A stretch of 10,472 nucleotides of DNA from Betaproteobacteria bacterium UBA6910 (GCA_002451065.1 DKBC01000082.1:1-10472); one strand, 5' to 3'; shown: positions 1 through 6,796, counted from the first letter of the stretch. Notes: generated by a model from the sequence alone, not told the origin. Numbers and translations are program-made.

Positions 1-891
1 GGCGCCATGGCCCGCTACAACCTGCACGCGACTGTGTCGCCGGGCGCCATTTCGGGGCAGACCTTTGCGCCCGAAGGCAGTCTCAGCTTCGAAGCCCGTC
101 CGGAATGGATGAAGCGCTGGGAGAAGACCGGCCTCATCAAGTTCGAGGACAAGAACGGCGACGGCCGGATCCAGTACTACAACGACAAGTCCAAGAATCC
201 GGAATTCCAGAAGCAGGCCGAGGCTGCCGGCTGGAAAGGCAACGAGCTCACGGTGGACCGGGACATCATGGTGCTGGCCAATCCCGAGATCGCCGGGCTG
301 CCGAACTGGGTGATCGCGCTGGTGGCCGCCGGCGGCATCGCGGCGGCGCTGTCCACGGCGGCAGGACTCTTGCTGGTGATTTCCGCCGCCGTGTCCCATG
401 ACCTCCTGAAGGGCATTTTCATTCCGGGCATTTCGGAAAAAGGCGAGCTGATGGCGGGCCGGATTTCCGCCGCAGTGGCCGTCGGCATCGCCGGCTATCT
501 CGGCTACAATCCACCCGGCTTCGTGGCGCAGGTGGTCGCCTTCGCCTTCGGCCTGGCCTGCGCGTCCCTGTTCCCGACCATCCTGCTGGGCATTTTCAGC
601 AAGACCATGAACCGGGAAGGCGCCATCGCGGGCATGCTGACGGGCCTGGTTTTCACCATGGGCTACATCCTTTACTTCAAGGGTGTCTTCATCAAGCCCC
701 TGGCCGAGAACATTCCGGCCAACTGGCTGTTTGGCATCTCGCCGGAGGGCATCGGAGTGGTTGGGGCGATCTTGAACATGGTTGTGGCCCTGGTGGTGTC
801 GAAGGTGACGGCACCCTGCCCGGATCACATCCAGCATCTGGTGGAGGACATACGGACGCCTCGCGGCGCCGGGACCGCCCAAGCGCACTAG
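1..891 (+). CDS. Sodium:solute symporter, ActP/VC_2705-like (5'-truncated by window edge)
   Basis: This is the C-terminal 296 codons of an inner-membrane Na+-coupled solute carrier (SSS family), probably for acetate or another short monocarboxylate. The frame is open to position 1, so the ATG at 7 is most likely internal. Counting from that Met, residues 98-133 form a hydrophobic segment ending in LSTAAGLLLVISAAVSHDLL, the conserved small-residue helix of ActP-type SSS carriers. Further membrane segments lie near 148-165, 172-196, 208-226 and 250-267. The segment ISPEGIGVVGAILN (about 243-256) is what I associate with the VC_2705 subfamily. Before the first membrane segment is a hydrophilic stretch with an EF-hand-like loop, DKNGDGRIQYYN (48-59). 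Full-length family members have well over 500 residues, so roughly half is missing upstream. A small DUF4212 subunit often precedes these carriers but would lie outside the window. The substrate is inferred from family only. Confidence 0.88.
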   Translation, partial: GAMARYNLHATVSPGAISGQTFAPEGSLSFEARPEWMKRWEKTGLIKFEDKNGDGRIQYYNDKSKNPEFQKQAEAAGWKGNELTVDRDIMVLANPEIAGLPNWVIALVAAGGIAAALSTAAGLLLVISAAVSHDLLKGIFIPGISEKGELMAGRISAAVAVGIAGYLGYNPPGFVAQVVAFAFGLACASLFPTILLGIFSKTMNREGAIAGMLTGLVFTMGYILYFKGVFIKPLAENIPANWLFGISPEGIGVVGAILNMVVALVVSKVTAPCPDHIQHLVEDIRTPRGAGTAQAH

Positions 892-914
892 AAGTACCTG
901 TTGTTCAGGCAAGG

Positions 915-945
915 AAACTCCCGCTGCGGCGGGAGTTTCTTTTTT
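915..945 (+). terminator. Rho-independent terminator after the symporter gene
   Basis: AAACTCCCGC (915-924) pairs perfectly with GCGGGAGTTT (929-938) across a 4-nt loop (TGCG), and is followed by a C and six Ts (940-945). It lies 24 bp after the symporter stop. It separates that transcript from the next gene, whose ATG at 960 is only 15 bp beyond the T-tract. Confidence 0.9.
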
Positions 946-959
946 GCTAGACTCGGCCG

Positions 960-2855
960 ATGAGCGGTGACGTAGACAAGCTGCTGGGATCGGAGGTGGC
1001 GTGGCTGCGGGAGCGCCTGCCGTTCAATGACGTGGCGCCGGACGTGCTCAGCCGTGTTCTCGCCCGGGCATCCCTTGCTTTCTACCCGCGCGGGACGGAT
1101 ATCGTTCACCCGGACATCTCCGGTGGTGACATCAGGCTGTTCATCCTCAAGCGCGGAAGGGCTGCCCTCAAGCAGACTCTGACGGGCGGCGTCGTCGAAT
1201 CACTTCTGGTGCTCGAGGCCGGCAGCGTGTTTCCCCTGGAGGCGCTCCTGGAGGGCCGCAAGCCCCGGCGCGTGGTGAGCGCCACCGAGGACTGCCACTG
1301 CTGGGTGCTTGATCCGTCCGATCTCCCGACGCTGATCGCCGAGCCTGCTGTGCTCCGGTCGCTGCTCGAGGTCGAGTGGACCGCCCAGGAGCAGCTCCTG
1401 AGCCGGTATGCCGACGATGTCCAGGCCCGTCGCGTCGCGGAGCAGGTGCTCTGCCTTTCCCTGGACGGCGTCGTCAGGGCGGAGCCGGTCGCAATGGCGC
1501 GCGAGGGAACGGTGGCCGAGGCGCTGCGCTTGATGGTGGAGCGGGGGGTCGGCTCGGTGGTGGTGGTGGAAGGCGGCCGCCCTGTCGGCATTACCACGGG
1601 GTCGAGCCTCCTGCGCCGGGTGTTCGCCCGGGGCATGGGGTCCGAATGCCCCATCGCGGATGTCATGTCCTCCCCCGTTTTCGCGCTACCGGAGTCGGCG
1701 ACCGTGGCGGAAGCGGCGCTGGAGATGGGAGCGCGCTCGATCCGGCACATCGTCGTCGTCAACGAGGAGCGCGAAACGCGTGGGGTTGTTTCCGAGCGGG
1801 ACCTGTTTGAGCTCCAGCGCCTGGGATTGCGCCAAGTCACGGAGCCCATCGAATCGGCGAACTCCGTCGAGGAGATCGTGGCGGCAGCGTCGAGAATCCG
1901 GCATCTGGGGCGCACCCTTCTGCATCAGGGCATGGGGCCCGCGCAGCTCACCAGCCTGATTTCGTCGTTCAATGACCGCATCGCCCATCGCCTTATCGAC
2001 TTGCTCAAGCCCGAGGCGGTTTCCGATCTGGAATTCTGCTGGCTCGCCTTCGGATCCGAAGGACGGCAGGAGCAGACATTCTCGACGGACCAGGACAACG
2101 GACTCATCTTCCAGCCGGGAGCCGGGGACGACGCGGAAAAGAACCGCGCCGCAATGATCGATTTCGCGGGAGAGGTCAACGCCGCCCTCGACCGCTGCGG
2201 CTTCCCCCTCTGCGACGGCGGAATCATGGCCATGAATCCGAAATGGTGCCTGACGCTGACCGAATGGAAAAAGCGCTTCACGGACTGGATCCGCACGCCT
2301 TCCCCCGATGCGCTACTGAACGCCTCGATTTTTTTTGACTTTCGAGCGTTGTACGGCAACTCTTCCTTCGCCGAGGCCCTGCGGGACCACCTTTTCTCCC
2401 TCAGCAAGGAAAACACGATCTTTCTGCGCATGATGGCCCAGAATGCCTTGGAGGTGGCACCACCCCTGGGCATGTTCTCCCGTTTCTCGACCGATGGCGG
2501 CGAGTTTTCCGGGACCATCGACATCAAGAAGCAGGGCTCCCGCCTGTTCGTGGACGCGGCCCGGATCCTGGCCCTCGAACAAGGCGTGCGGGCCACGGGC
2601 ACAGAGCAGCGGCTCCGGGTCGGAGGGCAGCGCATCAAGCGCAGCAGCCAGGCGGTGGAAGCGGAAATTTCGGCCTTCCACTTTATCCAGGGACTGCGCC
2701 TGCGCCTGCCGGCGGATCGACCGCAGCAGGCTCACGCCCACGCCAACCGCGTCGATCCCTACTCCCTTCACGAGTTTGACCAGCGTGTCTTGCGGGAGGC
2801 GTTCCGGCAGTCCCAGCACCTGCAAGAGCGCCTCAAGCTGGATTTCGGCCAATGA
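960..2855 (+). CDS. cNMP-binding-like/CBS/DUF294 nucleotidyltransferase-like signalling protein
   Basis: This 631-residue cytoplasmic protein has the architecture of a putative signal-transduction regulator. Residues about 20-135 form a cyclic-nucleotide-binding-like beta barrel. Its phosphate-cassette region reads FPLEALLEGRKPRR rather than the usual FGE...RxA, so classical cNMP binding is doubtful. Residues about 172-222 and 232-290 are a CBS pair (VGSVVVVEGGRPVGI and IRHIVVVNEERETRGVVSERDL). Residues about 315-450 carry the DUF294/GlnD-like nucleotidyltransferase signature GSEGRQEQTFSTDQDN (365-380), with the paired Asp of the metal site. The remainder is a DUF294_C-type helical domain ending in LREAFRQSQHLQERLKLDF. 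Such genes commonly sit beside SSS acetate-type symporters, which suggests control of carboxylate uptake or use by adenine nucleotides (inference). There is no Shine-Dalgarno before ATG 960; a GTG at 996 is an alternative start. It overlaps the next gene by ATGA. Confidence 0.88.
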   Translation: MSGDVDKLLGSEVAWLRERLPFNDVAPDVLSRVLARASLAFYPRGTDIVHPDISGGDIRLFILKRGRAALKQTLTGGVVESLLVLEAGSVFPLEALLEGRKPRRVVSATEDCHCWVLDPSDLPTLIAEPAVLRSLLEVEWTAQEQLLSRYADDVQARRVAEQVLCLSLDGVVRAEPVAMAREGTVAEALRLMVERGVGSVVVVEGGRPVGITTGSSLLRRVFARGMGSECPIADVMSSPVFALPESATVAEAALEMGARSIRHIVVVNEERETRGVVSERDLFELQRLGLRQVTEPIESANSVEEIVAAASRIRHLGRTLLHQGMGPAQLTSLISSFNDRIAHRLIDLLKPEAVSDLEFCWLAFGSEGRQEQTFSTDQDNGLIFQPGAGDDAEKNRAAMIDFAGEVNAALDRCGFPLCDGGIMAMNPKWCLTLTEWKKRFTDWIRTPSPDALLNASIFFDFRALYGNSSFAEALRDHLFSLSKENTIFLRMMAQNALEVAPPLGMFSRFSTDGGEFSGTIDIKKQGSRLFVDAARILALEQGVRATGTEQRLRVGGQRIKRSSQAVEAEISAFHFIQGLRLRLPADRPQQAHAHANRVDPYSLHEFDQRVLREAFRQSQHLQERLKLDFGQ

Positions 2856-3523
2856 GTATCAAGGGAAGGCTGTTTGGACGGGACCGGCGGCCGCCGCCGG
2901 AACTCAAGGAGACCATCGAGCGCTGGCGGAGCCTGCCGCCTTCGCCGCTGCGGATTCCCCTGCGGGATGCGCGCCTGGTTGCCGTCGATGTGGAAGTATC
3001 GGGGCTGGATGCGCGGCGTGACCGGGTGCTCGGCGTCGGCGCAGTGGTTCTCCATGACGGCCGAATAAATATCGCCGAGGTGTTTCATCGGCGACTCCCC
3101 GGCGAGCCGGACGCGGGTGGTATTCGAGACGAAGGAACGCGGGCCAGGGCGGATTTGGCGGGCGGCTTGCTGAAGTTAGTCGGCAGGTCCGTGCTGGTGA
3201 CCTACAATGCACCATTCGTTAGTCTGATGCTGAACAAGTTGCTGCGCAGCGCCGGGGCGCCCGCACTTGATCAATCCTGGATCGACATCGCGTGGCTGTT
3301 GCCCGACCTCATGGGACGGGAGTTCACCGAGCGCACCTCGTTCGAAGAGTGGCAACGCTTCCTGGGAATACCCAGTTTCGAGCGATACAACGGGCTTGCC
3401 GATGCGTTTGCCATCGCCCAGATCATGCTCATCGCGCTGGCGCGTGCTGAGAACGCCGGATTCCAGTCCATCGAGGGATTGGTGAGTGCGGAGTCCTACA
3501 AGCGCAAGATCAGGGGAGAGTGA
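2852..3523 (+). CDS. DnaQ-like (DEDD-fold) 3'-5' exonuclease family protein, catalytically degenerate
   Basis: This 223-residue protein has the DnaQ/PolC-type exonuclease fold. Exo I is seen as VAVDVEVSGLDARRDRVLGVGAV, with D46 and E48. The expected Exo II HNAxFD reads YNAPFV (118-123), so the metal-binding Asp is V123. The expected Exo III HxAxxDA reads YNGLADA (179-185), so the catalytic His is Tyr179 while Asp184 remains. Two of the five DEDDh positions are therefore replaced and nuclease activity is doubtful. The N-terminal 40 residues are basic and Pro-rich, as in other members found next to DUF294 genes. The ATG overlaps the upstream stop (ATGA), implying translational coupling with the CBS/DUF294 gene, so the two products may act together. 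The frame is intact over its whole length, and length is typical for these stand-alone proteins, so this is not an obvious pseudogene. Family call is firm; function is unknown. Confidence 0.82.
   Translation: MSIKGRLFGRDRRPPPELKETIERWRSLPPSPLRIPLRDARLVAVDVEVSGLDARRDRVLGVGAVVLHDGRINIAEVFHRRLPGEPDAGGIRDEGTRARADLAGGLLKLVGRSVLVTYNAPFVSLMLNKLLRSAGAPALDQSWIDIAWLLPDLMGREFTERTSFEEWQRFLGIPSFERYNGLADAFAIAQIMLIALARAENAGFQSIEGLVSAESYKRKIRGE
3512..3518 (+). promoter_or_regulatory. Ribosome binding site that decides a GTG start
   Basis: AGGGGAG lies inside the last codons of the exonuclease-like gene, 9 nt before GTG 3528. It favours that GTG over the in-frame upstream GTG at 3486 and the downstream ATG at 3543. 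Confidence 0.6.
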
Positions 3524-3527
3524 AGCG

Positions 3528-3866
3528 GTGGACGCGGACTGGATGGTATGGATCGCGCGGCTCATGTTTATCGGGATCTTCCCGATCGCGGGTCTGTTGC
3601 TGCGGCGGGCGTGGCGGGTTGGTGTTCGCGGCGATCTCCGCTTCGTGACGGATTGGCATGGCGCGACGTTGCCCGACCCGGGCCGCTGGGCACGCGCCTC
3701 GGTGCTCATCCACTTGGGGACGGGAGCATTTCTGCTGGCGGTTGCCGCCGGGGTACTGGTCGTGGGCCTGTCGTTCGAGGCCTGGGCCAGCATGGTCGCT
3801 CTTGCGGTCTGGACCTATTACCTCCTCCAACATCTGCTGGCGCGGCGGGCGCGGCATCCCGGCTGA
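3528..3866 (+). CDS. Small hypothetical membrane protein, about three transmembrane segments
   Basis: I do not recognise this 112-residue protein. Counting from GTG 3528, hydrophobic segments lie at about 6-24 (MVWIARLMFIGIFPIAGLLL), 58-83 (VLIHLGTGAFLLAVAAGVLVVGL) and 86-103 (ASMVALAVWTYYLLQHLL). Basic residues flank the segments (RRAWR after the first, ARRARHPG at the C-terminus), which suggests an inner-membrane location. The loop between segments 1 and 2 is hydrophilic (RGDLRFVTDWHGATLPDPGRW). It starts 4 bp after the exonuclease-like stop and is probably cotranscribed with the two genes before it. An in-frame ATG at 3543 would remove five residues. The membrane pattern supports a real gene, and no function can be assigned. 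Confidence 0.65.
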   Translation: MDADWMVWIARLMFIGIFPIAGLLLRRAWRVGVRGDLRFVTDWHGATLPDPGRWARASVLIHLGTGAFLLAVAAGVLVVGLSFEAWASMVALAVWTYYLLQHLLARRARHPG

Positions 3867-3896
3867 TGGCGGGGTCCGGGCTTAACGGGGCATGCT

Positions 3897-3924
3897 GGGC
3901 AATGCAGCGATCGAATCATTGCCC
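3897..3924. repeat. Inverted repeat in the gap before the yqiA-like gene
   Basis: GGGCAATG (3897-3904) is matched by CATTGCCC (3917-3924) across 12 nt. There is no T-tract, so it is not a classical terminator. It could be a weak transcript-end hairpin or an operator in the 92-bp gap between the small membrane protein and the hydrolase gene. I see no clear promoter in this gap. Confidence 0.4.
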
Positions 3925-3943
3925 GCCTCGCGCTCCGGCCGGG

Positions 3944-3965
3944 GCGCCATGAGACGCCATGGCGC
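3944..3965 (+). promoter_or_regulatory. Hairpin enclosing the yqiA-like start codon
   Basis: GCGCCATG (3944-3951) pairs perfectly with CATGGCGC (3958-3965) across a 6-nt loop. The start codon ATG 3959 lies in the 3' arm, and an out-of-frame ATG (3949) lies in the 5' arm. No good Shine-Dalgarno is present. The structure would be expected to lower initiation. Whether it is regulatory is inference. Confidence 0.35.
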
Positions 3966-4546
3966 GGTGCTTCGTTTACGTTCATGGCCTTAACAGCTCT
4001 CCAGCGTCGGCCAAGGCGCGGGTGCTGCGCGAGAAGCTGGAAAGCCTCGGGCGCGGCGCCGAATTCCGCTGTCCGGCGCTGTCCCATTGGCCCCTGGACG
4101 CCGCCGCTGCTCTAGAGCGCGCCGTGGAGGACTGCGCGCCGGGGGAGGTAATGCTGATTGGCAGCTCCCTCGGAGGATATTATGCGACTTGGCTGGCGGA
4201 ACGCGGCCCTTACCGGGTCGCGCTGATCAATCCGGCGGTAAGGCCCTACGAGCTGTTCGCGCAGTTCCTCGGCCGTCAGAAAAACCTTTACACGGGTGAG
4301 GAGTACGATCTCACCGAGCGCCACCTGCAGGAGTTGCAGGCCCTCGAAGTGGAGCGCCTGACCCATCCCGAACGCTATCTGCTGATGGTGACCACCGGCG
4401 ACGAGGTCCTGGATTATCGGAGGGCCGTGGAAAGGTACCGCGGTGCGTTCCAGATCGTGGCGCCCGGCGGAGACCACGGGTTCAGCGGGTTTGCCGACTA
4501 CCTCGGCGTCATCCTGGATTTTGCGCAGACCGCGAAAACGAAATGA
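3959..4546 (+). CDS. yqiA: YqiA/UPF0227-family esterase (alpha/beta hydrolase)
   Basis: This 195-residue cytosolic alpha/beta hydrolase matches the E. coli YqiA family, whose members have esterase activity on short acyl esters; the physiological substrate is unclear. The start FVYVHGLNSSPASAKARVL (5-23) carries the oxyanion-hole HGxxSSP segment. GSSLGG (68-73) is the nucleophile elbow with Ser70. TGDEVLDYR (146-154) supplies the acidic residue, probably Asp148. GGDHGFSGF (170-178) supplies His173. INPAVRPYELF (90-100) is another family motif. Length is normal for the family. In E. coli the gene sits beside parE. Here it lies between the DUF294 cluster and an RNase II-type gene, and may be monocistronic. 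The start is ATG 3959 because the family begins a few residues before the YVHGL strand. The ribosome site is weak and lies in a predicted hairpin. Confidence 0.88.
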   Translation: MARCFVYVHGLNSSPASAKARVLREKLESLGRGAEFRCPALSHWPLDAAAALERAVEDCAPGEVMLIGSSLGGYYATWLAERGPYRVALINPAVRPYELFAQFLGRQKNLYTGEEYDLTERHLQELQALEVERLTHPERYLLMVTTGDEVLDYRRAVERYRGAFQIVAPGGDHGFSGFADYLGVILDFAQTAKTK

Positions 4547-4730
4547 CCAGCTTTTCGAACCGGTCATGGCGGATGATCAGGGGGCGCGCCGGGACCCATT
4601 CCACATTGTCCCGCCGGTGGCACCTGGACGGTGGCGGCAGGGCCCGTGATCCGGGTGGATGAATGGTTGAAGCCTCCTCGACGGAGTCCCTCCGGGAAAC
4701 GTTGTTCCGCGTGACTAGAGGTCCGTCTTT

Positions 4731-4752
4731 CGGAGCGATTCGCGTCGCTCCG
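4731..4752. repeat. Perfect 8-bp inverted repeat (hairpin)
   Basis: CGGAGCGA (4731-4738) is matched by TCGCTCCG (4745-4752) across TTCGCG. No T-tract follows on the + strand. On the minus strand an A/G-rich stretch follows, so it is not a canonical terminator in either direction. It may be an operator or transcript-stabilising hairpin upstream of the RNase gene. Confidence 0.4.
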
Positions 4753-4871
4753 CGACCCAATCAATCGGCCGGCAATCGGCCCCGGTGCGCCTTACCTTCA
4801 AGCTAGGACGCGATCCACGATTTGTAAAGCCGCAGCGCATCATTGCCCCCTGGGATCGGGGCGAACTGACA

Positions 4872-4877
4872 TATAAT
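4872..4877 (+). promoter_or_regulatory. Consensus -10 element upstream of the RNase II-family gene
   Basis: A perfect TATAAT stands in an otherwise GC-rich region. No good -35 lies at 16-18 bp spacing; the nearest candidate, TTGCCC at 4843-4848, is 23 bp away. Transcription would start near 4884, giving a leader of about 46 nt to ATG 4930. The missing -35 suggests an activator-dependent promoter or a chance match. Confidence 0.5.
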
Positions 4878-4929
4878 TCATCCCCTTGAGTTATTGCGCC
4901 TGCGTTCCGGACTCCCCTGGTTTCCCCCG

Positions 4930-6780
4930 ATGAATGTCCTTTACGAGGAAGAGGGCACGTTCAAGGTCGCCACCGTGCTTGCCGACAACGTGACATCGCT
5001 CCAGATCGAAGCCCCCCACGGTAAGCGTTCCAAGATCAAGGCCGGCGTAGTGGTGTTCAGGTTTCAGGACGGCGCACTGCCCGATTTCCTGGAGCAGGCT
5101 CACCGGATCGCGGAAGACCTGGATCCGAACTTTCTCTGGGAGTGTTCCAGTGGCCGCGAGGAGTTTGGTTTCGATGATCTGGCGCGGGAGTACTTCGGGC
5201 ACACCCCGGAGGCGGCAGAGGCGGCGGGCATGTTGATCCGTCTGCACAGCGCTCCCATGCATTTTTACAGAAAGGGCAGGGGGCGCTTTCGGCCGGCACC
5301 GGCGGACGCGCTCCAGGCGGCTCTCGCCAGCGTCGAGCGCAAACGCGTGCAGGCGGAACTCCAGGCCCGTTACGTCCGGGAACTTTGCGAGTTCCGCGTT
5401 CCGCCCGAATTCTCCGACAAGCTGTCGATGCTGCTGTACACGCCCGATAAAGCGAGCCTGGAGTGGAAGGCCCTGGAAGCCGCTTGTGCGGAGACCCGGC
5501 TGGGCGTGCCGCAGCTGCTTCAGCGCTGCGGCGCATTGCCGTCCAGTCACGATTATCATTTCCACCGCTTCCTGCTAGAGCACTTTCCCCGGGGCACCGA
5601 TTTTCCGCCCTGGGGCGAGGTCGCGCTGCCCGGGGATCTGCCGGAGGCGGTCGCGCCGGCCTTTTCCATCGACGATGCCGCTACCACCGAGATTGACGAC
5701 GCTTTCTCGGTGGCGCCGCTGCCGGACGGTGGGTGGCGCATCGGCATTCATATCGCCGCTCCGTCTCTGGGCTTTGGGCCGGGCTCGGCCCTGGACAGGA
5801 TAGCCGCCGGCCGGCTCTCGACCGTGTACATGCCGGGGAACAAAATTACCATGCTTCCCGAGGAGGTGATTCACGCTTTCACCCTGGGCGAAGCGCGGCT
5901 CTGCCCCGCAGTTTCCATGTACCTGGATTTTGCGGACGACGAATTTCAGATGGTTGCCCGCGAGAGCCGGGTGGAGCAGGTGCGGATTGCGGCCAACCTC
6001 CGCCACGACACCCTGGAAGAACACTTCAACGAATACACCTTGGAGAACGACCGGATGAACCATCCCTTCGGCGCGGAATTGCGCGTACTGTGGGGATTGG
6101 CCAATGTTCTGGAGACGCGTCGCGGCAAGGCGGGAGAAGGGCTGCCGCCCGTGGATTACAGCTTTCGGGTAGTGGACGATCGCGTCAGCATCACCGAACG
6201 GCGCCGGGGCTCTCCCATCGACAAGGTGGTATCGGAATTGATGATCCTCGCGAATAGCGAATGGGGACGTCAATTGGCGGACGCCGGCGTGGCAGCCTTG
6301 TATCGAACCCAGTCCAATGGAAAGGTCCGGATGTCTACGGTTCCGGCGCCGCATCAGGGTCTGGGCGTGTCCCGGTATGTCTGGGCCAGTTCGCCCCTGC
6401 GTCGCTACGTAGATCTGCTGAACCAGCGCCAGCTCGTGGCCACTATCCGCGGGGAGACGCCGCCGTATGGATCACAGGACCAATTGCTGCTGACCGCCAT
6501 GCGCGATTTCGAGTTGGCCTACGACGCCTATAACGGGTTTCAGCGCCAGATGGAGCGTTACTGGTCTTTGCGCTGGCTGCTTCAGGAACGCAAAGACCAG
6601 GTGGAGGGGACGGTGCTGCGGGAGAACCTGGTGAAGCTCCACGGTGTGCCGCTGGTGCAGCGGGTGCCATCGCTGCCGGAGCTGACGCAGCCCGGGGACG
6701 AGGTGCGGCTCGCCATCTCGGATTTGGATCTGCTCAGCCTGACCCTCAGCGCCCGCTTCGCTAGCCGCATGAACTGCTGA
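4930..6780 (+). CDS. RNB-domain exoribonuclease (RNase II family)
   Basis: This 616-residue protein is a processive 3'-5' exoribonuclease of the RNase II/R superfamily, degrading single-stranded RNA in the cytoplasm. The N-terminus MNVLYEEEGTFKVATVLADN is the form I associate with betaproteobacterial members, which supports ATG 4930 over the in-frame TTG 4894, although no Shine-Dalgarno precedes it. The RNB active-site segment is SIDDAATTEIDDAFSV (246-261). Aligned to E. coli RNase II, Asp201, 209 and 210 match D248, D256 and D257, while Asp207 is replaced by E254. SPLRRYVDLLNQR (488-500) is the conserved RNB Arg motif, with Gln where E. coli has His. The C-terminal 60 residues look like a short S1-like beta domain. 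At 616 residues it is close to RNase II (about 640), not RNase R (about 800). The next promoter starts within 20 bp of the stop, so this is probably its own transcription unit. Confidence 0.9.
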   Translation: MNVLYEEEGTFKVATVLADNVTSLQIEAPHGKRSKIKAGVVVFRFQDGALPDFLEQAHRIAEDLDPNFLWECSSGREEFGFDDLAREYFGHTPEAAEAAGMLIRLHSAPMHFYRKGRGRFRPAPADALQAALASVERKRVQAELQARYVRELCEFRVPPEFSDKLSMLLYTPDKASLEWKALEAACAETRLGVPQLLQRCGALPSSHDYHFHRFLLEHFPRGTDFPPWGEVALPGDLPEAVAPAFSIDDAATTEIDDAFSVAPLPDGGWRIGIHIAAPSLGFGPGSALDRIAAGRLSTVYMPGNKITMLPEEVIHAFTLGEARLCPAVSMYLDFADDEFQMVARESRVEQVRIAANLRHDTLEEHFNEYTLENDRMNHPFGAELRVLWGLANVLETRRGKAGEGLPPVDYSFRVVDDRVSITERRRGSPIDKVVSELMILANSEWGRQLADAGVAALYRTQSNGKVRMSTVPAPHQGLGVSRYVWASSPLRRYVDLLNQRQLVATIRGETPPYGSQDQLLLTAMRDFELAYDAYNGFQRQMERYWSLRWLLQERKDQVEGTVLRENLVKLHGVPLVQRVPSLPELTQPGDEVRLAISDLDLLSLTLSARFASRMNC

Positions 6781-6796
6781 GCCGGGCCAAGAGCGT

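Larger units (their letters stand above)
4547..4893. other. Intergenic region, about 350 bp, no convincing gene
   Basis: Between the hydrolase stop and the RNase promoter region I find no supported gene. Contents seen are: an 8-bp perfect hairpin (4731-4752), a tandem CAATCGGCC pair (4762-4770 and 4773-4781), and a consensus TATAAT (4872-4877) near the 3' end. Reading the minus strand, 4613-4536 encodes a stretch (RDNVEW...RPLIIRHDRFEKLVISF) faintly like the C-terminus of IS5-group transposases. This may be an eroded IS remnant, but the match is from memory and weak. No terminator with a T-tract was found after the hydrolase. Confidence 0.5.

Noticed and set aside
1106..1915. Minus-strand open frame of 269 codons within the CBS/DUF294 gene
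   Set aside because: Ser/Thr/Arg-rich low-complexity translation opposite clear CBS motifs; a codon-bias shadow.
4509..4760. Minus-strand 83-codon frame in the yqiA-RNase gap
   Set aside because: No ribosome site and a translation of Arg/Pro-rich character; kept only as a weak possible IS remnant, not as a gene.
4762..4781. Tandem CAATCGGCC pair as a CRISPR or iteron-like array
   Set aside because: There are only two copies, 11 bp apart, with no further units or regular spacers.
4894..4929. TTG 4894 as the RNase start
   Set aside because: It would lie only about 10 nt from the predicted transcript start, and the family N-terminus begins at MNVLYEE (ATG 4930). It is not fully excluded because neither start has a good ribosome site.
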